64,000 bases of DNA. It comes from Paenibacillus allorhizosphaerae (GTDB lineage Bacteria > Bacillota > Bacilli > Paenibacillales > NBRC-103111). The stretch spans positions 105,832-169,831 of the forward strand of contig NZ_CAJVCE010000015.1 of NCBI RefSeq assembly GCF_910594985.1, written 5' to 3'. The notes below the pieces were generated by a model, which was not told the DNA's origin, did not search any database, and saw only the letters and a list, made by a program, of their open reading frames with translations. Position 1 is the stretch's first letter, and the number at the start of each line of letters is the position of its first letter. Positions 25,941 through 33,741 of the stretch are shown here, in pieces. Position numbers and translations under genes: made by a program.

Positions 25941-26264
25941 GTGGGGAAAGAAATTCCAACGGATTTTTTCGTAACCAAACTGAATGAGGCGAAAATTCAT
26001 TTCGAACGTGCCCTTGATTGTAAGCATACGGAGTTTGACGACCTGTATCCCTATATGATTGAGCATCCTCAGTTTTTTTGGTACAAACGGTATGTTGCTT
26101 GGTCTGAGCTGCTGACGGTCGTGAAGCTTTGTAAAGAATTGGAGATCGACTGGCAAGGACAGTTCTCCGAACAGCAGGTCGACTATATCAATAAGCGAGT
26201 CATGTCCAGCAAAGTGCTCGATTATTGGTTTGAGACGAATGATTCCAAAGAGCATGTTGGTTAA
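25941..26264 (+). CDS. Conserved small protein, unknown function
   Basis: A 107-residue soluble helical protein rich in aromatic residues (DLYPYMIEHPQFFWYKRYVA). The start is GTG, fixed by AGGAGGTG seven bases upstream. No domain recognised, no membrane segment. A strong terminator follows, so it is monocistronic. Confidence 0.68.
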   Translation: MGKEIPTDFFVTKLNEAKIHFERALDCKHTEFDDLYPYMIEHPQFFWYKRYVAWSELLTVVKLCKELEIDWQGQFSEQQVDYINKRVMSSKVLDYWFETNDSKEHVG

Positions 26265-26294
26265 GTAAGACGCACTTATCCAAGCATAATAGAC

Positions 26295-26336
26295 AGAGCC
26301 TGTCTCCGGACGTTGTCCGGGGGACAGGCTCTTTTT
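26295..26336. terminator. Bidirectional intrinsic terminator
   Basis: AGAGCCTGTC(T)CCGGA at 26295-26310 pairs with TCCGG(GG)GACAGGCTCT at 26315-26331, then a T run. Confidence 0.85.
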
Positions 26337-26363
26337 GTCGGGCTTGACGGACCAGGCCGGAGC

Positions 26364-26696
26364 TTACTGCCCAAGAACGTTCATCTGTTCGATGTGCTTT
26401 TTGGTTTCCGGTGTCCCGAGCTGATGAAGCAGCTTGTAAATTTGGGAAAGCGACCTGTCGTACTCGTCGTTAGGCTCGTCGTGGTGGTATTCCCGGAAAG
26501 GGATATGTGCGCGAACGGCCGATGCCTCCTCAGACACAAGCCGATCGTCAAACAATTCCTCCAGCTGGTCGATCTCGTCTTCGGTCGCCACGATTTCCAA
26601 TTCAAAGTTGCCGATCACGTCCTCCGGCTCCAATATTTCGGCTGAGCCGACCGTGACGTAGTATGTTTTTTTCTCTGCGGGGGTTTCGGCTTGCAT
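26364..26696 (-). CDS. Small acidic protein, unknown function
   Basis: A 110-residue acidic soluble protein beginning MQAETPAEKKTYYVTVGSAE, with a beta-strand start and a helical C-terminus. Two in-frame ATGs lie six bases apart; the second (26696) has AAAGGA nine bases upstream and is preferred. No recognised domain. Convergent with the preceding small gene and divergent from the next. Confidence 0.65.
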   Translation of the reverse strand: MQAETPAEKKTYYVTVGSAEILEPEDVIGNFELEIVATEDEIDQLEELFDDRLVSEEASAVRAHIPFREYHHDEPNDEYDRSLSQIYKLLHQLGTPETKKHIEQMNVLGQ

Positions 26697-26805
26697 TGCC
26701 ATTCATCCTTTCTCTTCTCGTGTCGCACTCGTCTGTTTTATTGTATCCCCAAAATGTTGTAATCTTATGAGGAAGGAACCTGAAGAGGTAAGGGAGGCGC
26801 TACTT

Positions 26806-27039
26806 ATGATTTCGGATGAACAGTTGGACCAATACCGGTTGAACGGAACGCTGCTGCGCGTCGTCCGGGACGCGGATCGCACGAATGACGTCAGAGGCTA
26901 TGTCGTCGCTTGGGACGACAAGACGGTGCTAGTCCGGAAGCGGACCCGCAATGTGGTGAAGTTGGACCGGGGTTATATATACCAGCCTTATGAAGAGCCG
27001 CGTGCCCAGCTGTGGCCAGAAGGGGAGGACAAGCCGTGA
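26806..27039 (+). CDS. Small conserved protein upstream of cbiZ, unknown function
   Basis: A 77-residue soluble protein (MISDEQLDQYRLNGTLLRVV; VVAWDDKTVLVRKRTRNVVK) that looks like a small all-beta domain ending in YIYQPYEEPR. The ATG at 26806 is set by GGGAGG about 9 bases upstream; the frame extends 13 codons further without a good site. Its stop overlaps the GTG of cbiZ (GTGA), so the two are translationally coupled. Function unknown. Confidence 0.68.
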   Translation: MISDEQLDQYRLNGTLLRVVRDADRTNDVRGYVVAWDDKTVLVRKRTRNVVKLDRGYIYQPYEEPRAQLWPEGEDKP

Positions 27040-27749
27040 TCCCCGGTCTAAGCGACAGCTTTACGGATCAAGGCTGGGCCAGTTTCTTCATGATTCGCTC
27101 GGAAACGCCAATGCGTACGCTGAATTCATCCATATGGGGCGGAGGCTTCGGATCGCACCGGTATTTGATGAACCGTCAGGTGGACAAGCACTACCATTGC
27201 CACGACCCGCAGGCGGAGATGCATGCTTTTATGGCGGACCATGGGATCGATGCGTCTCAAACAGCCGCACTGCTCACCGCTGCGGATCTGAAGGACAGAG
27301 CGTATGAAACGCAGCGTCTGCCGAATGGAAATGAAGTGTGCTGCTGGGTTACGGCCGGATTCAGCAACAAAGCGAGAGCGGGACTGACGCAGGATGCGGG
27401 TGCCTTATATCCCGGCACGATCAATACGATCCTCGTCGTGGACGGCTTGTTGACCGACGCTGCGTTTGTGAATGCGGTTATTACCGCCACCGAAGCGAAA
27501 ACCGCTGCATTGCAGGATTTGGGCGTTTTTGTCGACAATCGGGACGGCGGCGTCTCGGCTACAGGTACGACAACGGACGCCGTATTGATTGCTTCGATGC
27601 AGCGCGGCGCATCGTTCCGGTATGCAGGCACCGCGACGCAGCTCGGCTATGCCATCGGCTGCGTCGTATATGAAGCGACGATGAAATCGGGAGCTCGCTA
27701 TCAGAGGCGGACAACGACGCATGATCCGGGAATTTCCGGGCAAGCTTAG
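27036..27749 (+). CDS. cbiZ: Adenosylcobinamide amidohydrolase CbiZ
   Basis: Cleaves the aminopropanol arm of adenosylcobinamide/pseudo-B12 to adenosylcobyric acid so that scavenged corrinoids can be rebuilt. The 237 residues include the family signature segments TAGFSNKARAG, YPGTINTILVVDG, ITATEAKTAALQDLGV and ATGTTTDAVLIAS. The start is GTG with GGGGAGG upstream, overlapping the previous gene's stop. No cobalamin transport or cob operon adjoins. It makes biological sense with the B12-dependent NrdJ about 13 kb away. Confidence 0.86.
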   Translation: MIPGLSDSFTDQGWASFFMIRSETPMRTLNSSIWGGGFGSHRYLMNRQVDKHYHCHDPQAEMHAFMADHGIDASQTAALLTAADLKDRAYETQRLPNGNEVCCWVTAGFSNKARAGLTQDAGALYPGTINTILVVDGLLTDAAFVNAVITATEAKTAALQDLGVFVDNRDGGVSATGTTTDAVLIASMQRGASFRYAGTATQLGYAIGCVVYEATMKSGARYQRRTTTHDPGISGQA

Positions 27750-27787
27750 CTTACGAGCTTTGCGGTGAACAAAGGAGGCGAAACCCA

Positions 27788-28015
27788 TTGAAGAAACGGC
27801 AAGCGGAGCAAGAGAAAGACGATTACATTATGCTGGAGAAAGATTACATATTGCGGCTTAGGGAAGGAAGCAGCGGGGTAGAAGGAGACGTCATTATGCT
27901 TGACGCCAAAAAGCCGGGCCAGGGCACGCATTTGTTCGATGCGCCGGCGCAGGATACCCCCGAAGCACTGGCCGCGTGGGCCAGACAAGCTTTAAGAGCG
28001 TATAGGGAAGGCTAA
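27788..28015 (+). CDS. Small hydrophilic protein, unknown function
   Basis: A 75-residue charged protein beginning MKKRQAEQEKDDYIMLEKDY and ending in an Ala/Arg-rich helix. The start is TTG, supported by AAAGGAGGCG eight bases upstream. It lies 38 bases after cbiZ and may be in the same transcript. No recognised domain. Confidence 0.6.
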   Translation: MKKRQAEQEKDDYIMLEKDYILRLREGSSGVEGDVIMLDAKKPGQGTHLFDAPAQDTPEALAAWARQALRAYREG

Positions 28016-28041
28016 AAAGGGGGAGCGGGGGTACACGGAAA

Positions 28042-28272
28042 TCAGGTACGGAATGCCGAAAGCAGCACCAAGAGTCCGAGGGTAGCCAGAAGGCTCACCG
28101 TCACGAAGACGAGACCCCCGAGCAGAAGCAAAATCCCCGGAAAAATAAATGCGACGATCATAGCGATTCCGACAGCCCAAAGCGCTGCTTTCAGCGTCAA
28201 CCTCAGCATAGCCCACAGCAGCAGCGCGAGCAGTGTTCCCCCTGCGATTTGCAGCAAAATCATTGTTATCAT
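28042..28272 (-). CDS. Small membrane protein, unknown function
   Basis: A 76-residue, very hydrophobic protein with two or three transmembrane helices and almost no charged residues besides a few Arg. AAAGGAG lies two bases before the first ATG and 11 before a second in-frame ATG (28263), so the start is ambiguous. No family recognised. Confidence 0.55.
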   Translation of the reverse strand: MITMILLQIAGGTLLALLLWAMLRLTLKAALWAVGIAMIVAFIFPGILLLLGGLVFVTVSLLATLGLLVLLSAFRT

Positions 28273-28410
28273 CGCTCCTTTCTCCTTCGTTCCATTTATA
28301 TGGCCAAGGCTCCGAAAGGATGACTCCGAAATCTACGGACAGGCATAAACGATGAAGGACTTGCATATGATGGTATTCACTCTACATGCATGGAGGGAGT
28401 GTGCTGCGCA

Positions 28411-28515
28411 TTGAAGGAAGGATCCGCTTTAAAAGGAACGGTCTACGGTATTTTGTTTACGCTTCCGATCTGGGCGCTCATCGTTTGGGGTGTATGCGAG
28501 TGGCTGAACGGCTGA
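28411..28515 (+). CDS. Possible 34-aa single-helix membrane peptide
   Basis: Short open frame starting at TTG: a lysine-containing head (KEGSALKGTVYG) and one helix (ILFTLPIWALIVWGVCEWL). GGAGG lies 14 bases before the TTG, longer than ideal; an in-frame GTG at 28399 directly abuts it. The amphipathic head plus helix layout is typical of tiny Bacilli membrane proteins, but evidence is limited to composition and reading frame. Confidence 0.35.
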   Translation: MKEGSALKGTVYGILFTLPIWALIVWGVCEWLNG

Positions 28516-28558
28516 TTCGTTTCAATCCGGGGCGACGGATGGCGTGCTTTAAAACATG

Positions 28559-28587
28559 TTGACTTCATTTTCGAAGGATGATAAGAT
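28559..28587 (+). promoter_or_regulatory. Promoter for tandem tRNA-Leu genes
   Basis: TTGACT (28559-28564), 17-base spacer, TAAGAT (28582-28587), 47 bases before the first tRNA. Confidence 0.65.
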
Positions 28588-28633
28588 ACTATTTGTCTCC
28601 TTAAGAGAGGCTCTCTGAAAGGGATGTTGGTTT

Positions 28634-28717
28634 GCGGTCATGGCGGAATTGGCAGACGCGCTAGATTCAGGTTCTAGTGGTGTAACAACCGTGGAGGTTC
28701 GAGTCCTCTTGACCGCA
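28634..28717 (+). tRNA. tRNA-Leu (anticodon CAG), copy 1
   Basis: An 84-base cloverleaf with long variable arm. Acceptor GCGGTCA (28634-28640) pairs with TGACCGC and is followed by discriminator A (28717). The anticodon stem is CTAGA/TCTAG with loop TTCAGGT, placing CAG at 28678-28680; the T arm contains GGTTCGAGTCC. CCA is not encoded. It reads CUG codons. Confidence 0.93.
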
Positions 28718-28757
28718 TTATCCTAGCCTCTTATCAGCGACATCTAGCATGATGTGT

Positions 28758-28841
28758 GCGGTCGTGGCGGAATTGGCAGACGCGCTAGATTCAGGTTCTA
28801 GTGGTGTAACAGCCGTGGAGGTTCGAGTCCTCTCGACCGCA
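28758..28841 (+). tRNA. tRNA-Leu (anticodon CAG), copy 2
   Basis: Same length and anticodon (28792-28794) as copy 1, 40 bases downstream. It differs by a compensated acceptor pair (GCGGTCG/CGACCGC) and one base in the variable arm. No encoded CCA. A terminator follows, so the two are one transcript. Confidence 0.93.
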
Positions 28842-28859
28842 TCCCTACATATGAAGCGC

Positions 28860-28893
28860 AACCTTTCAGCAGCCTGCTGAAAGGTTTTTTTAA
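28860..28893 (+). terminator. Terminator of tRNA-Leu pair
   Basis: AACCTTTCAGCA (28860-28871) pairs with TGCTGAAAGGTT (28875-28886), followed by a T run. Confidence 0.85.
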
Positions 28894-28930
28894 CAAATGA
28901 CGATCTCTTGAACAAAGGAAGTTGACAACG

Positions 28931-29416
28931 ATGCAGATCAGATTCGCCTTATCTTCGGATTTACCGCAAATTGTTGAAATTTATAACGACGCTGTGTTGC
29001 ACACCGTTGCCACGTTCGATACCGTGCCGCGCACACTGGAGCAGCAGGAGCAATGGTTTGAGCAGCATGGCGCCGCATACCCCGTGTTGGTGGCTGAACG
29101 GGACGGCCGGATTGCAGGGTGGGCTTCCGCGAATCGATATTCCGACCGGCAAGCATACGCAAGAACCGCAGAGCTATCGCTGTATGTGCGGCAAGATCAA
29201 CGCGGCCAAGGCATCGGCAAAGCGTTGTTCGAACGCCTTCTGGCGGAAGCGAAGGCTGCGGGGCTTCATACGGTATTGTCCCGCATCGTGGAGGGGAACG
29301 ACAACAGCATTCATATTCATAACTTACACGGCTTCGATACGGTGGGCACGATGCGCGAGGTCGGTTACAAGTTCGACCGATTGCTCAACGTAGTTCTCAT
29401 GCAAAAAATATTGTAG
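28931..29416 (+). CDS. GNAT acetyltransferase (phosphinothricin acetyltransferase-like)
   Basis: A 161-residue N-acetyltransferase. Motif A is ELSLYVRQDQRGQGIGKALF (RGQGIG is the acetyl-CoA pyrophosphate loop). The N-terminal FALSSDLPQIVEIYNDAVLH and C-terminal HIHNLHGFDTVGTMREVGYK match the Pat/Bar/YwnH group that acetylates phosphinothricin- or methionine-sulfoximine-like amino acids; the substrate is inferred only from resemblance. The ATG at 28931 is used; AAAGGA is 11 bases upstream, while the in-frame TTG at 28922 almost touches it. Convergent with hsp20. Confidence 0.85.
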   Translation: MQIRFALSSDLPQIVEIYNDAVLHTVATFDTVPRTLEQQEQWFEQHGAAYPVLVAERDGRIAGWASANRYSDRQAYARTAELSLYVRQDQRGQGIGKALFERLLAEAKAAGLHTVLSRIVEGNDNSIHIHNLHGFDTVGTMREVGYKFDRLLNVVLMQKIL

Positions 29417-29420
29417 ACAA

Positions 29421-29474
29421 AAAAAAGCAGCTCCCACGACCATCCAGGATGTGCGCCGGAGACTGCTTTTGTCG
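29421..29474. terminator. Bidirectional terminator between GNAT and hsp20
   Basis: AAAAGCAG(-)CTCC at 29423-29434 pairs with GGAGACTGCTTTT at 29458-29470, with outer A and T runs. Confidence 0.75.
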
Positions 29475-29488
29475 TTTATTAATCCAAA

Positions 29489-29929
29489 TTAATGAAACTC
29501 TACGTTAATGCGGCGATGCTCTTCTTGTTTGACTTTTGGCATTTTGACTTCCAGTATCCCGTTTTTGTAGGAGGCGGTCGAGCCTTCCTCCAACACTTCT
29601 ACGGGCAGCGAGATTGAACGGTGGAATTTTCCCGTATATCGTTCCTGGTGATGGAAGCGGTCTTCCGTTTTCTCCTGAGACCGGTGGATAGTCCCGGAAA
29701 TCGTCAACGTCCGCGGCTGTACGTGAATATCGACGTCTTCCTTGCGTTCCAAGCCGGCGATTTCAAAATGAGCTACGACTTCGCTGTCCGTCTCGAACAC
29801 ATCCATGCGCGGCGTTCCGAATTCGGATTGAAAGCCGAAGGCTGCCGGAATACTCTCGTTGAAAATGCGGTCCATTTCTTTTTTCCAGCGGTCTACATGA
29901 CGACGCGGCTCGAATGGCGTTAATGGCAA
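29489..29929 (-). CDS. Small heat-shock protein Hsp20/alpha-crystallin
   Basis: ATP-independent holdase chaperone of 146 residues: an N-terminal arm (MPLTPFEPRRHVDRWKKEMD), the alpha-crystallin domain from about residue 40 (PRMDVFETDSEVVAHFEIAG), the conserved SISLPVEV and YKNGILEVKMPK strands near the end, and a short tail. The start is TTG at 29929, fixed by AAGGAGG eight bases upstream; the longer in-frame extension crosses this site. No CIRCE element was seen upstream. Confidence 0.87.
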   Translation of the reverse strand: MPLTPFEPRRHVDRWKKEMDRIFNESIPAAFGFQSEFGTPRMDVFETDSEVVAHFEIAGLERKEDVDIHVQPRTLTISGTIHRSQEKTEDRFHHQERYTGKFHRSISLPVEVLEEGSTASYKNGILEVKMPKVKQEEHRRINVEFH

Positions 29930-30085
29930 GTGGACGACCTCCTTAAATGTTATAAAAATACGTTCATAACACATTTTTAACACTAACGTCGCGTTCATTC
30001 ATGGAGACTGCTGGAAGCGGGGAAGGAATGCGCCGGGAATGAACATACTGACGAATAGGATGCGATCATAAGCGCCTCCATCCGC

Positions 30086-30114
30086 TTGACTCGTTTTTCT
30101 CAGGCCGATATAAT
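30086..30114 (+). promoter_or_regulatory. Strong sigma-A promoter upstream of argS
   Basis: TTGACT (30086-30091), 17-base spacer, TATAAT (30109-30114). Transcription would begin near 30121, leaving a leader of about 160 bases before argS. Confidence 0.75.
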
Positions 30115-30120
30115 GTAAGT

Positions 30121-30190
30121 TATGTAAAGACTGGCAAACTAGCACCTATGCTGCATGAATAGAGGCACCCCGTACGGGGTGCTTTATTAA
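30121..30190 (+). promoter_or_regulatory. Attenuator-like leader of argS
   Basis: GCACCCC (30165-30171) can pair with GGGGTGC (30176-30182), followed by TTTATT, a compact terminator-like hairpin. An upstream AGCACC (30141-30146) can pair with the same GGTGCT (30178-30183), so two structures compete. No T-box consensus (AGGGTGGNACCGCG) is present. Regulation of argS by transcript attenuation is inferred. Confidence 0.45.
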
Positions 30191-30283
30191 CGATTTGAAG
30201 TGCTCCGACAAGGAGTTTTACTTACATCAGAAGGCAGTACTTGGGGCTTGGAGCGGTCGCAGGACGAAAGGGGTTCATCCGTA

Positions 30284-31993
30284 ATGAATTACAAACAATG
30301 GCTGGCCGAGCAATTGGCGGGGCAGCTCGAAGGCGTCACGCTGGAAACGATTGAGGAGCTGATCGAATATCCGCCGAATCCGCAGATGGGCGATTTGTCG
30401 CTGCCCTGTTTCAAGCTCAGCAAGCAGCTTCGCAAGGCGCCGCAGGCGATCGCCGAAGAACTGAAGGCGAAATGGGTCGCTGGCGACTCCGTTCAGCGCG
30501 TCGACGCCGTGTCCGGTTATTTTAACGTTTTTTTGAATCCGGCGCAGTTCGCTTCCGAAGTGATAACGGAAGTGCTGAAGAAGGGTGAGCGGTACGGCTC
30601 GCAGGAGTTGGGCAAAGGCAAAAACATCGTGATCGATTTCTCGTCGCCGAATATTGCCAAGACGTTCCATATCGGTCATCTGCGTTCTACCGTCATCGGA
30701 AAGGCGCTGTACAATATATTCGAATTTATGGGCTACAACAGCGTCGGGGTCAATCATCTCGGAGACTGGGGAACCCAGTTCGGCAAGCTGATTGTCGCGT
30801 ACAAGCTGTGGGGCGAGCAATCGAAGGTGGAAGCCGAGGGCATTGACGAGCTGCAGCGGCTCTACGTAAAGTTCCATGACGAGGCGGACACAAAACCGGA
30901 GCTTGAGGATGAAGCGCGGGCATGGTTCGTCAAGCTGGAGCAAGGCGACGCGGAGGCGGAGAAGCTGTGGCGTTGGTTCGTGGAAATCAGCCTGAAGGAA
31001 TTCCATAAGATGTACGACCTGCTTGGCGTTACATTCGATTCTTATGCCGGCGAAAGCTTTTATAACGATAAAATGGCGGCCATTCTCGACGAACTGAAGG
31101 CGAAGAAACTGCTGGAGGAAGACGAGGGAGCGCTGCTCGTCCGTTTAGACGATTACAATATGCCTCCTGCTTTGATGGTGAAGAAAGACGGCGGTACGCT
31201 GTACCATACGCGCGACGTGACGGCGGCGATTTACCGTAAGAACACGTATGATTTTGAAAAAGCGATATATGTGACCGATGCGGGACAAAGCCTGCATTTC
31301 CAGCAGTGGTTTAAAGTCATCGAGCTGATGGGACATGATTGGGCGAAGCAGCTGCAGCACGTACCGTTCGGCAAAGTATCGTTGGAAGGCGCAAAGCTGT
31401 CTACCCGTAAAGGCAATGTGATCCACTTGGAGGAATTGCTCGCGAAGGCGATTGAGAAGACGCGGGAAATTATCGAAGAGAAAAATCCGAACATGGAGAA
31501 CAAAGACGAAGTAGCCCGCAAAGTCGGCGTCGGCGCGATCATCTTTAACGATCTGAGCAACAACCGGATTAAGGATATTGTGTTCTCCTGGGACGAGGCG
31601 CTCAATTTCGAAGGGGAGACCGGTCCTTACGTTCAGTATACGCATGCGAGAGCTTGCAGCGTGCTGCGTAAAGCGGGAGTCGAAGGGGACAAACCCGAAG
31701 CCGCGGCAATCGATGCCGAGCTGTTGACGAATGCGGAAGCGCAAGGCGTCGTACGCGAGCTGTACTTGTTCAAGGAGCGCGTAGAGCAGGCAATGCACAA
31801 GCTCGAGCCTTCCATCGTCAGCCGTTACCTGGTCGATCTCGCCCAAAGCTTCAACCGGTTCTACCACGAATGTCCGATTCTCGTAGACGATCAAGCGGTT
31901 CGCGCCGCCCGCCTTGCTCTGGTGCAGAGCGTGCGGATTACGCTCAAAAACGGTTTGAGACTGATCGGTCTGGAAGCTCCAGAAAAAATTTAG
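30284..31993 (+). CDS. argS: Arginyl-tRNA synthetase
   Basis: Class I aminoacyl-tRNA synthetase charging tRNA-Arg, 569 residues. The N-terminal Add1 domain is followed by VIDFSSPNIAKTFHIGHLRS, which holds the HIGH motif, then NHLGDWGTQFGKL; SLEGAKLSTRKGNVIHL takes the place of KMSKS. The C-terminal DALR anticodon-binding domain ends in RLIGLEAPEKI. The ATG at 30284 is chosen over the longer frame from 30200 because GAAAGGGG lies upstream and the Add1 domain starts there. It stands alone under the promoter and leader described, with a terminator after it. Confidence 0.94.
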   Translation: MNYKQWLAEQLAGQLEGVTLETIEELIEYPPNPQMGDLSLPCFKLSKQLRKAPQAIAEELKAKWVAGDSVQRVDAVSGYFNVFLNPAQFASEVITEVLKKGERYGSQELGKGKNIVIDFSSPNIAKTFHIGHLRSTVIGKALYNIFEFMGYNSVGVNHLGDWGTQFGKLIVAYKLWGEQSKVEAEGIDELQRLYVKFHDEADTKPELEDEARAWFVKLEQGDAEAEKLWRWFVEISLKEFHKMYDLLGVTFDSYAGESFYNDKMAAILDELKAKKLLEEDEGALLVRLDDYNMPPALMVKKDGGTLYHTRDVTAAIYRKNTYDFEKAIYVTDAGQSLHFQQWFKVIELMGHDWAKQLQHVPFGKVSLEGAKLSTRKGNVIHLEELLAKAIEKTREIIEEKNPNMENKDEVARKVGVGAIIFNDLSNNRIKDIVFSWDEALNFEGETGPYVQYTHARACSVLRKAGVEGDKPEAAAIDAELLTNAEAQGVVRELYLFKERVEQAMHKLEPSIVSRYLVDLAQSFNRFYHECPILVDDQAVRAARLALVQSVRITLKNGLRLIGLEAPEKI

Positions 31994-32006
31994 TTGCTTA
32001 TCATAA

Positions 32007-32070
32007 AAAACACCCGCAGAAGCGGAAGAATCCCTTATCCAGGTTCTTCAAGCTGCTGCGGGTGTTTTCA
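32007..32070 (+). terminator. Terminator after argS
   Basis: AAAACACCCGCAG (32007-32019) pairs with CTGCGGGTGTTTT (32056-32068); the loop holds an inner AAGAA/TTCTT pairing. Confidence 0.8.
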
Positions 32071-32083
32071 TTTCAGCCAGACG

Positions 32084-32227
32084 TTATTTGCCGCGGAATT
32101 TTGCCGGGCGACCTCGCGGGCACGCCGTTTTGGATTCACCCGACTCCGTCTGGCTTGAGACCCGATCGAGCGCGGATTTCGTCTGCTCCAACAGCTTCAG
32201 CATGTGCGTACGCACAAATTCGAGCAT
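32084..32227 (-). CDS. Possible 47-aa hydrophilic protein
   Basis: Open frame opposite to its neighbours in the 310-base gap between argS and yqzE: MLEFVRTHMLKLLEQTKSAL followed by a Ser/Glu-rich stretch and a basic tail (PRGRPAKFRGK). The helix-plus-basic-tail composition looks coding, but GGAG directly abuts the ATG, so the start is doubtful; a GTG five codons in is an alternative. No homologue recognised. The rest of the gap holds only the argS terminator. Confidence 0.35.
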   Translation of the reverse strand: MLEFVRTHMLKLLEQTKSALDRVSSQTESGESKTACPRGRPAKFRGK

Positions 32228-32306
32228 CTCCGCATCATGCGGTTAGGGGATCGCGTTTGCTGTCGCATTCTGTTGACTATACTAAGATTAGGAGGTTGAT
32301 AGAATA

Positions 32307-32501
32307 ATGGCCAAAAGCGACGAGCTGGTGAAATATTTGACGGTGCAAGTCGTGAAATATATCGAGACGCCGAAGGACGTGCGCAAACAAGTACGCGCCG
32401 GACGCAAAGAAGTGCGGGAGCAATGGCAGTATCGCTGGTTCGGTCTGCTGCCGGTTACTTTGCGGGTATGGCGTGAACGATATTTTCGAAAACGGGATTA
32501 A
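32307..32501 (+). CDS. yqzE: YqzE-family protein
   Basis: A 64-residue basic protein matching the YqzE family of Bacilli: KYLTVQVVKYIETPKDVRKQ at the N-terminus, a run of alternating Arg/Lys/Glu in the middle and the C-terminal signature YRWFGLLPVTLRVW. In Bacillus subtilis yqzE lies at the comG competence operon; here it is isolated. Function unknown. AGGAGG is 11 bases before the ATG, and a terminator follows. Confidence 0.8.
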   Translation: MAKSDELVKYLTVQVVKYIETPKDVRKQVRAGRKEVREQWQYRWFGLLPVTLRVWRERYFRKRD

Positions 32502-32513
32502 GTGCAAAAAAAA

Positions 32514-32573
32514 GGAAAAGCTTTGCACCCCGAATCGGCGAAGGCCGGTTCGATGTGGCGAAAAGCTTTTCTA
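32514..32573. terminator. Bidirectional terminator
   Basis: GAAAAGCTTTGC near 32515 pairs with GCGAAAAGCTTTTC ending near 32571; an inner CCGAATCGGC/GGCCGGTTCG region adds further pairing. It lies between yqzE and the convergent secreted-protein gene. Confidence 0.65.
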
Positions 32574-32600
32574 TATAGGGAAGAGGAGAAAAACCGTTAG

Positions 32601-33536
32601 TTAAGGATAAAATCCGCCGGCGGAAGCCAGCGTTTCAAACGGCAGGTAACGATCGTCGTCCTGAAGTACTTTGACGTAGACGTCGCCGCCGGACCATACG
32701 TGATAACCGGACACGGATAACGGAAGGATGACGCTTCCCGAGTACAGCTCGGCCGAGAAGACCGGTTTGCGGGCGCTGCGAATCCACTCCTGCAGCTTAC
32801 GCTCCGTCATGCCGGCTTCCGGTTTGCCTTGAACCCACGGCAGCCGCTGATTCGGTTCGGCGGGTGCCGTTTGCCCGGCTTCTATTATATTATGCGCGGG
32901 TTCGGTTTTCGTGAACGGCTTTGTTCCTGGGCTTGTGCCGGTTTCAACCTTCGGAAGCTTGCTGCCGTCTTGGAACGGAAGCTCCTCGCCGGTTTTCGCA
33001 TCGAGATACCATTCCCTGTCCGCACCCTGCACGGTAATTTTCCATACTGCTTGCAGCGGGTTGTAATACAGACGTTCGGTTTTGTAGGAATAATCGAAAA
33101 GTTCCAGCTGCACCATACTGCGGTACAGCGTTTGCATACTGAATAGCGGATACTCGCCGTTGCCGTATTCGGCCAAGCGGTACTTATCCGGTCCTGCGTC
33201 ATACAGCACCAAATACCCGATGTCTCGGCCGCTTGACGCGACCAGAATCACCCACCCGTGAGTGCCAGGGCCTAGCGGATAGCTTGTCCACGTGCTTTGC
33301 TTCCACTGCTCGAAGCCTTGCTGCGACGACAAAACGCCAATGAACCGGTTTGCCGCCTCCGATAAGGAAGAAGATCGAATTTCGTCCGGGATTCCGGGTG
33401 AAACGCTGCCTGTCGCGGCGAGCTTCGTTTCCGTCGGCAGGACGGGCTGCTGCAGCGCAGCGGAAGGGTAAGGCCGTGCCATCAGCAAGCTTGTACAAAG
33501 AAGGAACGCCGTCAGTCCGAACGTTCTTAATTTCAT
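32601..33536 (-). CDS. Secreted protein of unknown function
   Basis: A 311-residue protein with a Sec signal peptide (MKLRTFGLTAFLLCTSLLMA, cleavage likely after SAA near residue 28). The mature part is rich in aromatic residues (HGWVILVASSGRDIGYLVLY) with a Pro/Thr/Glu-rich linker around 200-235. The middle resembles a PepSY-like segment (WKITVQGADREWYLDAKTGE), a pattern seen in protease inhibitory domains, but this is weak. The ATG at 33536 has AGGTG seven bases upstream. Monocistronic. Confidence 0.7.
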   Translation of the reverse strand: MKLRTFGLTAFLLCTSLLMARPYPSAALQQPVLPTETKLAATGSVSPGIPDEIRSSSLSEAANRFIGVLSSQQGFEQWKQSTWTSYPLGPGTHGWVILVASSGRDIGYLVLYDAGPDKYRLAEYGNGEYPLFSMQTLYRSMVQLELFDYSYKTERLYYNPLQAVWKITVQGADREWYLDAKTGEELPFQDGSKLPKVETGTSPGTKPFTKTEPAHNIIEAGQTAPAEPNQRLPWVQGKPEAGMTERKLQEWIRSARKPVFSAELYSGSVILPLSVSGYHVWSGGDVYVKVLQDDDRYLPFETLASAGGFYP

Positions 33537-33741
33537 CAATTCACCTGCTTCGCTGGTAGGATAGGCGGCGGTCGCTTTAAGTCGTAACTACCGCTCAAAG
33601 CTTCCTGAGCCGAAGGCCATATGCGCCTGCCGGTGCGAATATGACTTTATTTTATAGTGTATGTGATAAAAAGTTTGTTAGAACCTGTAGCCCGCATCAA
33701 AAAAGTTTTCCCGTTAATGCGCTTTCGTTCGCGCCCGTTCG

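Noticed and set aside
30086..30284. T-box riboswitch upstream of argS
   Set aside because: The conserved T-box sequence and the long specifier stem are absent; the leader is only about 160 bases.
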